A stretch of DNA of 5,385 bases from an uncultured Selenomonadales bacterium (GTDB lineage: Bacteria; Bacillota_C; Negativicutes; Selenomonadales; Selenomonadaceae): positions 1 to 5,385 of the forward strand of contig CALGGX010000251.1 of assembly GCA_937916025.1 (NCBI GenBank), given 5' to 3'. Under the pieces are notes generated by a model. That model made no database searches. It worked only from the letters and a program-made list of their open reading frames with translations, and was not told the DNA's origin. The position numbers were made by a program, and so were the translations under genes. Below are positions 1 through 5,385 of the stretch, in pieces. Positions within the stretch are counted from its first letter, which is position 1, and each line of letters begins with the position of its first letter.

Positions 1-167
1 GTGAACGGACACAGCATAAACGAGAGTTCGTTCAATTGAATTGTCTGATCGATGCCGCCTTCGACGATCACCGCTTCAAGTTGCGCGGCGTTGAAATTGA
101 GACAGCCGAGAGCTTCGTCGAGAAATTTTTTGTCGAGCACGACGAGAATGACTGATATTTTCCCCAA
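1..167 (-). CDS. Third tandem paralogue of the Rossmann/SGNH/glycerophosphotransferase family, N-terminal 55 residues only (cut by the window edge)
   Basis: The reverse strand reads from TTG at 167 into the window edge without a stop and encodes a protein beginning (M)GKISVILVVLDKKFLDEAL and ending ...LCPFT. By hand alignment about 42 of 55 residues match the start of the 810-residue protein at 2509-4941, while only about a quarter match the adjacent 773-residue protein. It is therefore the N-terminal Rossmann-like region of a third family member; the SGNH and transferase modules, if present, lie outside the window. The TTG start is chosen because GGGAGG sits 7 bases upstream and because the 810-residue paralogue must start at the homologous TTG. 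An in-frame ATG at 185 would add six residues (MGGGIR) but would put the Shine-Dalgarno sequence inside the coding region. The gene follows the 773-residue gene after 27 bp. Function is inferred only from the paralogues. Confidence 0.85.
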   Translation of the reverse strand, partial: MGKISVILVVLDKKFLDEALGCLNFNAAQLEAVIVEGGIDQTIQLNELSFMLCPF

Positions 168-168
168 C
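135..168. repeat. Copy 1 of a 34-bp direct repeat at paralogue starts
   Basis: 33 of 34 bases match 4909-4942 in the same orientation. It covers the TTG start and first ten or so codons of the third paralogue. It reflects recent duplication or conversion of the gene's 5' end and could support recombination with the other copy, which would remove about 4.8 kb. Confidence 0.8.
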
Positions 169-174
169 CGAATT

Positions 175-180
175 CCTCCC
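175..180 (-). promoter_or_regulatory. Strong Shine-Dalgarno site for the third paralogue
   Basis: The minus strand reads GGGAGG here, followed by 7 bases and then TTG at 167. It is a near-perfect anti-16S match at good spacing. It decides the start in favour of the TTG over the in-frame ATG at 185, which has only a weak AAAGG well upstream. Confidence 0.75.
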
Positions 181-194
181 CCCATTAATGATCG

Positions 195-2516
195 TCAGCC
201 TTTCAGAGATTGATCGATCGTCCGAAAGATTTTTTCGCTCGCGAGCATGCCGTTGTACTTGCGATAATTGAGCTCCGCGTCGAAGACTTTTCTGCGAGCG
301 TCGGTCTGAGTGTCGTGCTTGTTGATCAAAACGTCTTCGATGAATTTCGCAATGCCGTCGAAATCATTGCCGTCAACCTTGTAATTCGCATCGATGACCA
401 TCTTGCCTACCGGATTAAGTCTCGTTTCCTTGCGCGTCAAGAAGCACATCGGCTTTTGTGTATATTGATATTCGACGGTGAACGAACTGCTGTCGAGGAT
501 CATGCCGTCCGAAGTCGCGAAGATCGATTGATAGTAGCCGCCGGTGACGACGCGCGCGTTCGGCAATTTTTCCCACTTTCGGAGATAATCGTTGTACTCG
601 TCGATCGAGCGGAAGAGTCCGGAGCTCACTGCCGAATACGCGAGGTTCGGATGCGGTTTGAAAACCCACGACGTTTTCGGATGCGATTTTGCGTATTCGT
701 ATATGAATTTGTGATTGAGATGAAACGTCGAGTATTGAATGCCGTTGTCGATGGACCAGTGCGGCGCGTAGATGATCTTTGTCGAGTTCGGACGTGCTTC
801 CTTCCAATCGAAAAATTTTTCTTCGTCGGAGCAGAAAAAATCCATGCGCGGGTAACCGCTGAAAAATCCGCGCGGCAATCCGAAACGACAACCGCGATCG
901 TAAAAATCAAGCGTGTTTTGCGTATCGAGAAAAACCTTCCACGCAACCGTCATAATCGGATAATCCGTCAGCGGCACGCGCGCATCTCCGGAAATATGCA
1001 TCCCGTACGGGTTATAGCACGTCAACGTCTCCGCCGTCATGTTTTCAAGCCGATAATTCTCCGGCATGATCTCGAAATACGGCATCAAACAGATCATCAC
1101 GTCCTGCTTCGGAGACGGCGCGTCGTTTTCGAGCACCGTGACGACGTTCATTCCGCGCGCTCGAAATTGCTCCGCGCTTTTTTTGAAGTCCTCGACGAAA
1201 TTCGGCTCGTCAAGCATGTCTTGCCGCATGCATAAAAAAATTGTCGGCTCGTATCGTCCGCTCCGCTCGAACAATCTATACAGCAGATCGCCGCACCACA
1301 TCGACGCGTCGTAGAGCAGGAAGCCGAGCTTAATTTTTTCCCGGCTTCGGATTTTTTCAATCGTCGTGCCGAAGATGCGCGGCAGGAGATTGTTGTAAGA
1401 GTCCATCATCAGCAATGCCGACAAGCCGTAGAGATTTTTGTAATTGACGCGCGAGAGCTCCTCAAACGGCAACAGGTTCCGATTGTGGATTTTGAAATTG
1501 ATCAAAGATGAAATCAATTGCGCGCCGCGCGGATTGAGTTTTGTCATGTCTTTAAAGCAATCGTAACCGAGCGGCAGATCAAACAGATCGATCGACATGA
1601 AGTCGTAAATTTTTTCGAGCGTCGCGATTGCCTGTCGAAAAATTATGCGCTGTTCTTTCGGATATTTCGAGCGAATGATCGGCGCATACGGCAGGACGAT
1701 GCCGATCGGTTTTGCGTCGTGTCGAATGCAGAGTTTGATGATGCCTTCGAGCGCGTCGAGATTGCGATTGAAAACTTCCGCGCGGCGTTCGAGAGTCAAT
1801 TCTTCGAGCGTATTCTGCCACGTTGAAAGCACTGCCGCCGAAAAATCTTCGCTCGAATCATCCTTCGCTTCGATATCGAATGTCGGTTTGAAACATTGCG
1901 AGATCAATTGCGATTGCACGCTTTGATCGGAAAAATTTTTCAGCGCGAAGATATATTGAAAGTTGTCGGCGTTTTCGGCGAAAAGAGATTCCGGCGTAAG
2001 ACCGATCAGCGCGAATTTTATTTGCCGATTGTGCTCGAAAACGAACCGCGCGGTCGAAAAACTCTGATGCAAATCCTGATCTTTGCATGCGAGACAGACG
2101 CCTTGCGCGCCGATGATGCAGTCGGACGCAATGCCGTCGACAACGATTTGATTGCCGGTGACGAAGTAATTTTTATCGCCGATCGATTGCACGGCTTCGA
2201 GCCAACGGCGATCGAATTGCACGTTGAAATCGACGATGAAGTCCTCGGGAATTTCATTCGACAGCAGGAAACTCTTCAGCTGATCGGAATTTTTTCCGTG
2301 CAGGAGCCAAATGAAATCGGTTTTTCGGATCAAAAAATCTTCGATCGACGACAGAGGCTGTGTCGGAATTTCGATATCGCCGATTGCGATCTCTCTTTGA
2401 TCTCCGTCCTCGACGAGCATCGCAACGACAAATACGTCTTTGAAATTCAGCCGCGCGAGAATTTCTTCAATGCGATTTGCTTCGAGCGCGATGATGATGA
2501 TCGGTAACTTATCCAT
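195..2516 (-). CDS. Three-module surface-polymer protein: Rossmann-like N-terminus, degenerate SGNH-like module, CDP-glycerol glycerophosphotransferase-like C-terminus (773 aa)
   Basis: Probable cytoplasmic transferase for a phosphodiester-linked surface glycan; no signal peptide or convincing membrane segment is seen. Residues 1-110 look like an alternating beta/alpha Rossmann-like region (PIIIIAL; DFIWLL; IVDFNV). Residues about 115-345 match the SGNH-like module of the neighbouring paralogue, but its G-x-S-x4-G block is GNQIVVDG (Q123 for Ser) and its SHLN block is TKLN (K326 for His), so hydrolase activity is unlikely. Residues about 395-770 resemble the TagB/TagF glycerophosphotransferase fold (Pfam Glyphos_transf type): LYDASMWCGD (401-410), YAPHW (583-587), FKPHP with H622, and SDGMILDSSSF (669-679) as the likely donor-phosphate site. 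The canonical TagF 'WHG' His is replaced by YNPYG (501-505). The ATG overlaps the upstream gene's stop by 8 bp and has GGGAGGAG upstream. The exact substrate is unknown; the domain calls are by motif only. Confidence 0.85.
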   Translation of the reverse strand: MDKLPIIIIALEANRIEEILARLNFKDVFVVAMLVEDGDQREIAIGDIEIPTQPLSSIEDFLIRKTDFIWLLHGKNSDQLKSFLLSNEIPEDFIVDFNVQFDRRWLEAVQSIGDKNYFVTGNQIVVDGIASDCIIGAQGVCLACKDQDLHQSFSTARFVFEHNRQIKFALIGLTPESLFAENADNFQYIFALKNFSDQSVQSQLISQCFKPTFDIEAKDDSSEDFSAAVLSTWQNTLEELTLERRAEVFNRNLDALEGIIKLCIRHDAKPIGIVLPYAPIIRSKYPKEQRIIFRQAIATLEKIYDFMSIDLFDLPLGYDCFKDMTKLNPRGAQLISSLINFKIHNRNLLPFEELSRVNYKNLYGLSALLMMDSYNNLLPRIFGTTIEKIRSREKIKLGFLLYDASMWCGDLLYRLFERSGRYEPTIFLCMRQDMLDEPNFVEDFKKSAEQFRARGMNVVTVLENDAPSPKQDVMICLMPYFEIMPENYRLENMTAETLTCYNPYGMHISGDARVPLTDYPIMTVAWKVFLDTQNTLDFYDRGCRFGLPRGFFSGYPRMDFFCSDEEKFFDWKEARPNSTKIIYAPHWSIDNGIQYSTFHLNHKFIYEYAKSHPKTSWVFKPHPNLAYSAVSSGLFRSIDEYNDYLRKWEKLPNARVVTGGYYQSIFATSDGMILDSSSFTVEYQYTQKPMCFLTRKETRLNPVGKMVIDANYKVDGNDFDGIAKFIEDVLINKHDTQTDARRKVFDAELNYRKYNGMLASEKIFRTIDQSLKG

Positions 2517-4941
2517 GCCGTTCTCCTCCCAATTCGCGATCGATCGCGTCGAAAATGTATTGCGAAGCCGTGACGCCGTTATCCTTGACGTAATTCAGAT
2601 ATTTGTCGAAAAACTTTTGTCGGATGCCGAACATCGAGTCGCGTTTGTTGATTAGAACTTCGTCGATGAATTTCGCAATGCCGTTGAAGTCTCGCCCGTC
2701 CGCGCGGTACAAAACCTGCATGAGTTTTTCGCCGAGCTCGATGAAATTTTGTGTCCCTCTCGTCAAAAACAACAGCGGCTTATGCGTATATTGATATTCG
2801 TAGAGAAAAGACGCGCTGTCGAGAATCATTCCGTCCGAGCTCGCAAAGATCGATTGATAATACGCGCCGGTGACGACACTCGCGTTCGGCAATTCATCCC
2901 ACTTTCGGAGATACTCTTCAAACGCCTCGGAGTTCGGAAATATTTTTTCTTCGACGGCGGCAAACAGCAGGTTCGGATGCGGTTTGAAAACCCATGAAGT
3001 TTCGGGATGCGCCTTCGCATATTCGTAGAAAAATTCGTGATTGAATTGAAACGTCGCCAATTTCATGCCGACATTGATCGTCCAATGCGGCGCGTAAATG
3101 ATCTTTACCGAGTTCGGTTGAGCTTCCTTCCATTCAAACCGCTCGTCGCGTTCTCGCAAAAAGTAATCGAATTTCGGCTGCCCGCTGTACAAATATTTTT
3201 CGCTCCAACCCAATCGACTTTTCGTCTGAACATCGTGCCAACGCTGTTTGTCTTTCAAAGTGTAGAAACTCAGCCACGATAATATTCTTGACGGCAGATT
3301 GTAATTGATCAAATCCGTCGTGAGGCTCATTCCGTACGGAATATAAACGAGAAGAGTTTCCGCCGTCAACGTCTCGAATTGAAACGCCTGCGCGAATGCC
3401 GGAATGTACGGCGATAAGATGAGCAACACGTCCTGCTTCGGAATTTCGACTTCATCGTTTTCGACGCCGACGACGTTCAGCCCGCGCGATTGAAATTGCC
3501 GAACTCCGTAATGAAAATCTTTGACGACGATCGGATCTTTGCTTTTGTCTCGCCGAAGGCACAAAAAAACCGTCGGTTCGTATCTTTCCGACTGCTCGAA
3601 GAGTTGATAAAGATCATCGCCGCACCACATCGACGCATCATACAACACAAAGCCGATTTTGATTTTCTCATTCCGCCGCCGAATTTTCCCGGCAGAAGTT
3701 TTATGCAACTCCGATTCAAACGCCGTGTATTTTTTCGGATTGATCATAAAAATCAACTCGTAAAGCGCATCGTAAGTCATCGGCAACATCGTTTCGATCG
3801 ATTTCAATTTACGGGCAAACAATTCGTAATTGATCAGAATACTCGACAGCTTCGCACCTTCAATATTCAAATGCGAGAGATTGTAGAAATGTTTGTATCC
3901 GAGCGGCAGATCAAACAGATCAATCACGTCAAAGCCGTACGCTTTTTTCAGCTGCTCGAGCGTGCGGCGGAACATCGACAGTTGATCTTTCGGATATTTC
4001 CGATTGATGATCGGCGCAAACGGCAGAATGATTCCGATCGGTTTTGCTCCGCTTTCCAAACACAATTGAATGTACTGCTCGAGAATCTTCAAATTGCGCT
4101 CGAAAACTTCCGCGCGAAATTCTTTCTGCACATTCCGAAGTTCATCTTCCCATTTGAAGAAAGTATCCGTCTTTATTTCCTTATTAAGCAGTTTTTTCAG
4201 CTCGACGAAATTCGGATCGGCATCTTCCGGTGTCACGGTCGAAAAAATTTGCTTGACTTTATCGCTGATCACCATTCGGAGCAATTGCCCGTGCACGGAG
4301 TTGTCTCGAGAATTTTTCAGCCCGAGAAGATATTGCAAATTCCTTGAGCACACCGAAAACGACTCAAGATTTTCATATCGAAACGAATACGGCGCAAGCC
4401 CGATCATCACGAACTTGATCGAATCCTGCCGCTCAAAAACATATTGCGCGGTCAAAAACGCCTGACGCAAATCCTGATTGGAACCGGCAAGAGTCACTCC
4501 GTGCAGTCCGGTGATTTGCTCGAGATCGATTCCGACTTCGGCATAGCTGATTCCGGTCGTAAAAAAATCGACGGGAGATGTTTCAATGTATTTGATATTT
4601 CCGAGCCACGCCCAACTGATGTGCGGAGCAATTGTAAAATTGACAATGTTGTCTTCCGGCACGTCGTAAGCAAGCAGGAATTTCGCCATCCGCCACATGC
4701 TTCCGATTGCCGAACCGTCGCAAGCGAGCAACCAGATGTATTCGGATCCGTTCTGCAAATATTTTTCGATCGAAGTGAACGGGCATAATGAAAATGTCAT
4801 GTCGCGCAATTGAATCGGCTGTTCTCTGCCGCCCTCGATGATCACGGCTTCGAGTTGCACGGCATTGAAATTCAAACAACCGAGAGCTTCGTCGAGCGAA
4901 TTTTTACTGAGCACGACGAGAATGACTGATATTTTTCCCAA
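2509..4941 (-). CDS. Three-module surface-polymer protein: Rossmann-like N-terminus, SGNH-like module, CDP-glycerol glycerophosphotransferase-like C-terminus (810 aa)
   Basis: Likely cytoplasmic enzyme that transfers a glycerol-phosphate or similar group from a CDP-linked donor onto a surface polymer. Residues 1-115 are a Rossmann-like region (ISVILVV; EYIWLL; IVNFTI). Residues about 120-375 form an SGNH-like module: TGISYAEVG (129-137) fits the G-x-S-x4-G nucleophile block with S132, QDL follows at 156-158, FVMIGLAPYSF (177-187) is a core strand, and SHLNIEGA (356-363) supplies H357. The residue three before that His, normally Asp, is Asn354. Residues about 425-800 resemble TagB/TagF glycerophosphotransferases: LYDASMWCGDDLY (433-445), YAPHW (616-620), FKPHP with H655, and SDGMILDSASF (702-712). 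The TagF 'WHG' His is missing (YIPYG, 533-537). Start: TTG, because an in-frame TGA lies at 4948-4950 and GGTGAG sits 5 bases upstream. It follows the chimeric ORF by 15 bp and overlaps the next gene by 8 bp. The actual polymer is not determinable here. Confidence 0.87.
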   Translation of the reverse strand: MGKISVILVVLSKNSLDEALGCLNFNAVQLEAVIIEGGREQPIQLRDMTFSLCPFTSIEKYLQNGSEYIWLLACDGSAIGSMWRMAKFLLAYDVPEDNIVNFTIAPHISWAWLGNIKYIETSPVDFFTTGISYAEVGIDLEQITGLHGVTLAGSNQDLRQAFLTAQYVFERQDSIKFVMIGLAPYSFRYENLESFSVCSRNLQYLLGLKNSRDNSVHGQLLRMVISDKVKQIFSTVTPEDADPNFVELKKLLNKEIKTDTFFKWEDELRNVQKEFRAEVFERNLKILEQYIQLCLESGAKPIGIILPFAPIINRKYPKDQLSMFRRTLEQLKKAYGFDVIDLFDLPLGYKHFYNLSHLNIEGAKLSSILINYELFARKLKSIETMLPMTYDALYELIFMINPKKYTAFESELHKTSAGKIRRRNEKIKIGFVLYDASMWCGDDLYQLFEQSERYEPTVFLCLRRDKSKDPIVVKDFHYGVRQFQSRGLNVVGVENDEVEIPKQDVLLILSPYIPAFAQAFQFETLTAETLLVYIPYGMSLTTDLINYNLPSRILSWLSFYTLKDKQRWHDVQTKSRLGWSEKYLYSGQPKFDYFLRERDERFEWKEAQPNSVKIIYAPHWTINVGMKLATFQFNHEFFYEYAKAHPETSWVFKPHPNLLFAAVEEKIFPNSEAFEEYLRKWDELPNASVVTGAYYQSIFASSDGMILDSASFLYEYQYTHKPLLFLTRGTQNFIELGEKLMQVLYRADGRDFNGIAKFIDEVLINKRDSMFGIRQKFFDKYLNYVKDNGVTASQYIFDAIDRELGGERHG
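2523..2530 (-). promoter_or_regulatory. Shine-Dalgarno site for the 773-aa gene, inside the end of the 810-aa gene
   Basis: The minus strand reads GGGAGGAG, ending 6 bases before the ATG at 2516; the GGAGG core is 8 bases away. It lies within the last codons of the upstream gene, whose stop overlaps the start as ATGGATAA. That arrangement favours translational coupling of the two paralogues. Confidence 0.75.
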
Positions 4942-4942
4942 C
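4909..4942. repeat. Copy 2 of the 34-bp direct repeat at paralogue starts
   Basis: Partner of 135-168 with a single difference in the T/C run just inside the start codon. It covers the start of the 810-residue gene. Similarity continues more loosely inward through the rest of the available third copy (for example the shared block near 107-122 and 4881-4896). Confidence 0.8.
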
Positions 4943-4946
4943 AGAA

Positions 4947-4952
4947 CTCACC
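4947..4952 (-). promoter_or_regulatory. Shine-Dalgarno site deciding the TTG start of the 810-aa gene
   Basis: The minus strand reads GGTGAG, 5 bases before TTG at 4941, within the 15-bp gap after the chimeric ORF's TAA. The TGA inside this element is in frame with the gene and blocks any further upstream start. Only the TTG or the CTG just before it can initiate. Confidence 0.6.
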
Positions 4953-4956
4953 GCTT

Positions 4957-5331
4957 TTAATTTTTTGGCAACAGAATGCGCTCGGTATAAAAATCTTCGG
5001 AACGCTCGGAGCGTTCGGTTTTCAAAGTCCGAAGCGCATGCGTGATCAGCGTCGTGCTGATGCCTTTTGTGTAGGGGAAGTAAATGACGCGCACGCCGAC
5101 TTCTTTGAATTTCGACTCCGTCGCCTGCCATGATTCGGATTTGTACCAATCGTCGCCGACAAACAGCACGTCGTGCGCCGTCGTTTCGCGGTAGTATTCG
5201 CCGGTCAGATGTCCCTCCTCGAGCGAGTCATGGTATTTGGGCGCAACCAGCCGCGAGACCGCGAAGAGCGCTCCGAAACACACGATGCAGGCGCAAAGGA
5301 CGCCGATGATGACTTTCTGCTTTCGTTTCAT
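4957..5331 (-). CDS. Chimeric 124-aa ORF: SGNH-hydrolase N-terminus (membrane anchor) fused to the C-terminal half of a TagD-like cytidylyltransferase; probably non-functional as either enzyme
   Basis: Residues 1-6 are basic and about 7-29 form one hydrophobic membrane segment (VIIGVLCACIVCFGALFAVS core). Residues 30-53 (PKYHDS...EEGHLTGEYYRE) resemble the start of membrane-anchored SGNH hydrolases that usually follow MBOAT acyltransferases and continue as HDVLFVGDCEVYE. Instead, after DVLFVGD (54-60) the sequence continues DWYKS...GVRVIYFPYTKGISTT, which matches the second half of glycerol-3-phosphate cytidylyltransferases (B. subtilis TagD: GDDWEGKF...VVYLPRT.GISTTKI). The cytidylyltransferase N-terminal half with its HxGH nucleotide-binding motif is absent, as is the rest of the SGNH domain with its active site. 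Either a deletion joined two genes at a shared motif, or the assembly did. The tail contains a repeated ERS unit (107-111). The ATG lies 2 bp after the previous stop with no clear Shine-Dalgarno, so expression probably depends on coupling. The family calls come from recalled sequences, not a search. Confidence 0.7.
   Translation of the reverse strand: MKRKQKVIIGVLCACIVCFGALFAVSRLVAPKYHDSLEEGHLTGEYYRETTAHDVLFVGDDWYKSESWQATESKFKEVGVRVIYFPYTKGISTTLITHALRTLKTERSERSEDFYTERILLPKN
5000..5016. repeat. Perfect 8-bp inverted repeat inside the 3' end of the chimeric ORF
   Basis: GAACGCTC, one base, then GAGCGTTC. As RNA it can fold as a 7-bp stem with a 3-base loop. On the coding strand it encodes the ERSERS repeat. 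On the minus strand no T-tract follows directly, so it is not a convincing terminator for this operon; on the plus strand GGTTTT follows. Confidence 0.6.
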
Positions 5332-5333
5332 AA

Positions 5334-5385
5334 TCAGAACCGGTTATAGATAAACTGCGACGCGTCAAAGCCGAAGCCGTAACGC
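5334..5385 (-). CDS. C-terminal 16 residues of an upstream gene, possibly an MBOAT-family O-acyltransferase
   Basis: The reverse strand has one frame ending at TGA (5334-5336), two bases before the next ATG, with C-terminal residues RYGFGFDASQFIYNRF. An aromatic tail of the 'FIYxxF' type is common at the end of bacterial MBOAT acyltransferases (DltB/AlgI type), and these genes are typically followed directly by an SGNH gene that begins like the next ORF. The identification rests on 16 residues and on context, so the gene end is likely but the product is tentative. A second frame without a stop also crosses this stretch but would run into the next gene out of frame. Confidence 0.45.
   Translation of the reverse strand, partial: RYGFGFDASQFIYNRF

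Noticed and set aside
168..194. Intergenic gap considered for a terminator or promoter
   Set aside because: Only 27 bp, mostly Shine-Dalgarno sequence; no stem-loop with a T-tract and no room for a promoter distinct from coding sequence.
645..680. Near-identical block shared with about 2970-3005
   Set aside because: Codes the conserved WVFKPHPNL motif in both paralogues; coding homology, not an independent repeat.
1178..1184. Seven-base homopolymer (and similar A7 runs near 1230, 3563 and 4561) considered as phase-variation tracts
   Set aside because: The runs are only seven bases long, within frame-preserved coding sequence, and common in this lysine/phenylalanine-rich, AT-tolerant codon use; no frameshift is seen.
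210..1235. 341-codon plus-strand open frame
   Set aside because: Lies wholly antisense to the transferase half of the 773-aa gene. Its product is rich in R, V, H and I with no recognisable domain, as expected for a reverse shadow of a codon-biased gene.
1569..1589. Exact ~21-bp match with 3901-3921, considered as a mobile or regulatory repeat
   Set aside because: It encodes the conserved DLFDLPLG stretch in both paralogues, so protein-level conservation and shared ancestry explain it.
1896..2507. 203-codon plus-strand open frame
   Set aside because: Antisense to the N-terminal part of the 773-aa gene; charged low-information composition and no family motif.
3490..4347. 285-codon plus-strand open frame
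   Set aside because: Antisense to the SGNH-like part of the 810-aa gene. It is F/R/I-rich and lacks motifs, while the opposite strand has clear homology between paralogues.
1..5385. CRISPR array, tRNA, rRNA or insertion sequence
   Set aside because: No regularly spaced repeats, no tRNA-like cloverleaf, and no transposase motifs or terminal inverted repeats were seen; nearly all bases are accounted for by the minus-strand genes.

Overview
All supported genes in this 5.4 kb window lie on the minus strand and are tightly packed: 2 bp, 15 bp, an 8 bp overlap and 27 bp apart. No promoter or terminator is visible, so the window reads as the inside of one long operon. Base composition is moderate (roughly half GC by eye). 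The combination of CDP-glycerol-type transferases, SGNH hydrolase modules and a probable MBOAT acyltransferase resembles surface-polymer loci of Firmicutes. Protein wording such as the 'TGISYAEVGI' block and the 'LYDASMWCGD' block suggests Clostridia or the Selenomonas-like Negativicutes. That taxonomic guess is an inference from recalled family patterns, not a search result.

In transcription order (high to low coordinates), the window holds: (1) the last 16 codons of an upstream gene, possibly an MBOAT O-acyltransferase; (2) a 124-residue ORF that is a chimera, with the membrane-anchored N-terminus of an SGNH hydrolase joined at a shared 'DVLFVGD' motif to the C-terminal half of a glycerol-3-phosphate cytidylyltransferase (TagD-like); (3) an 810-residue TTG-initiated protein with an N-terminal Rossmann-like region, an SGNH-like middle module and a C-terminal TagB/TagF-like glycerophosphotransferase; (4) a 773-residue diverged paralogue with the same layout, whose middle module has lost the predicted catalytic Ser and His; (5) the first 55 codons of a third paralogue, cut by the window edge and much closer to gene 3 than to gene 4.

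The likely theme is assembly and modification of a glycerol-phosphate-containing or similar phosphodiester-linked surface glycan. A cytidylyltransferase would supply CDP-glycerol (or a related CDP-alditol), the multi-domain transferases would use it, and the MBOAT/SGNH pair would acylate the polymer. The chimeric small ORF suggests that a deletion fused the SGNH gene that should follow the MBOAT gene to the cytidylyltransferase gene that should precede the transferases. An assembly error at a short shared motif is the alternative. The most unusual points are this chimera, the tandem array of three-domain transferases, and the apparent pseudo-hydrolase in the middle gene.
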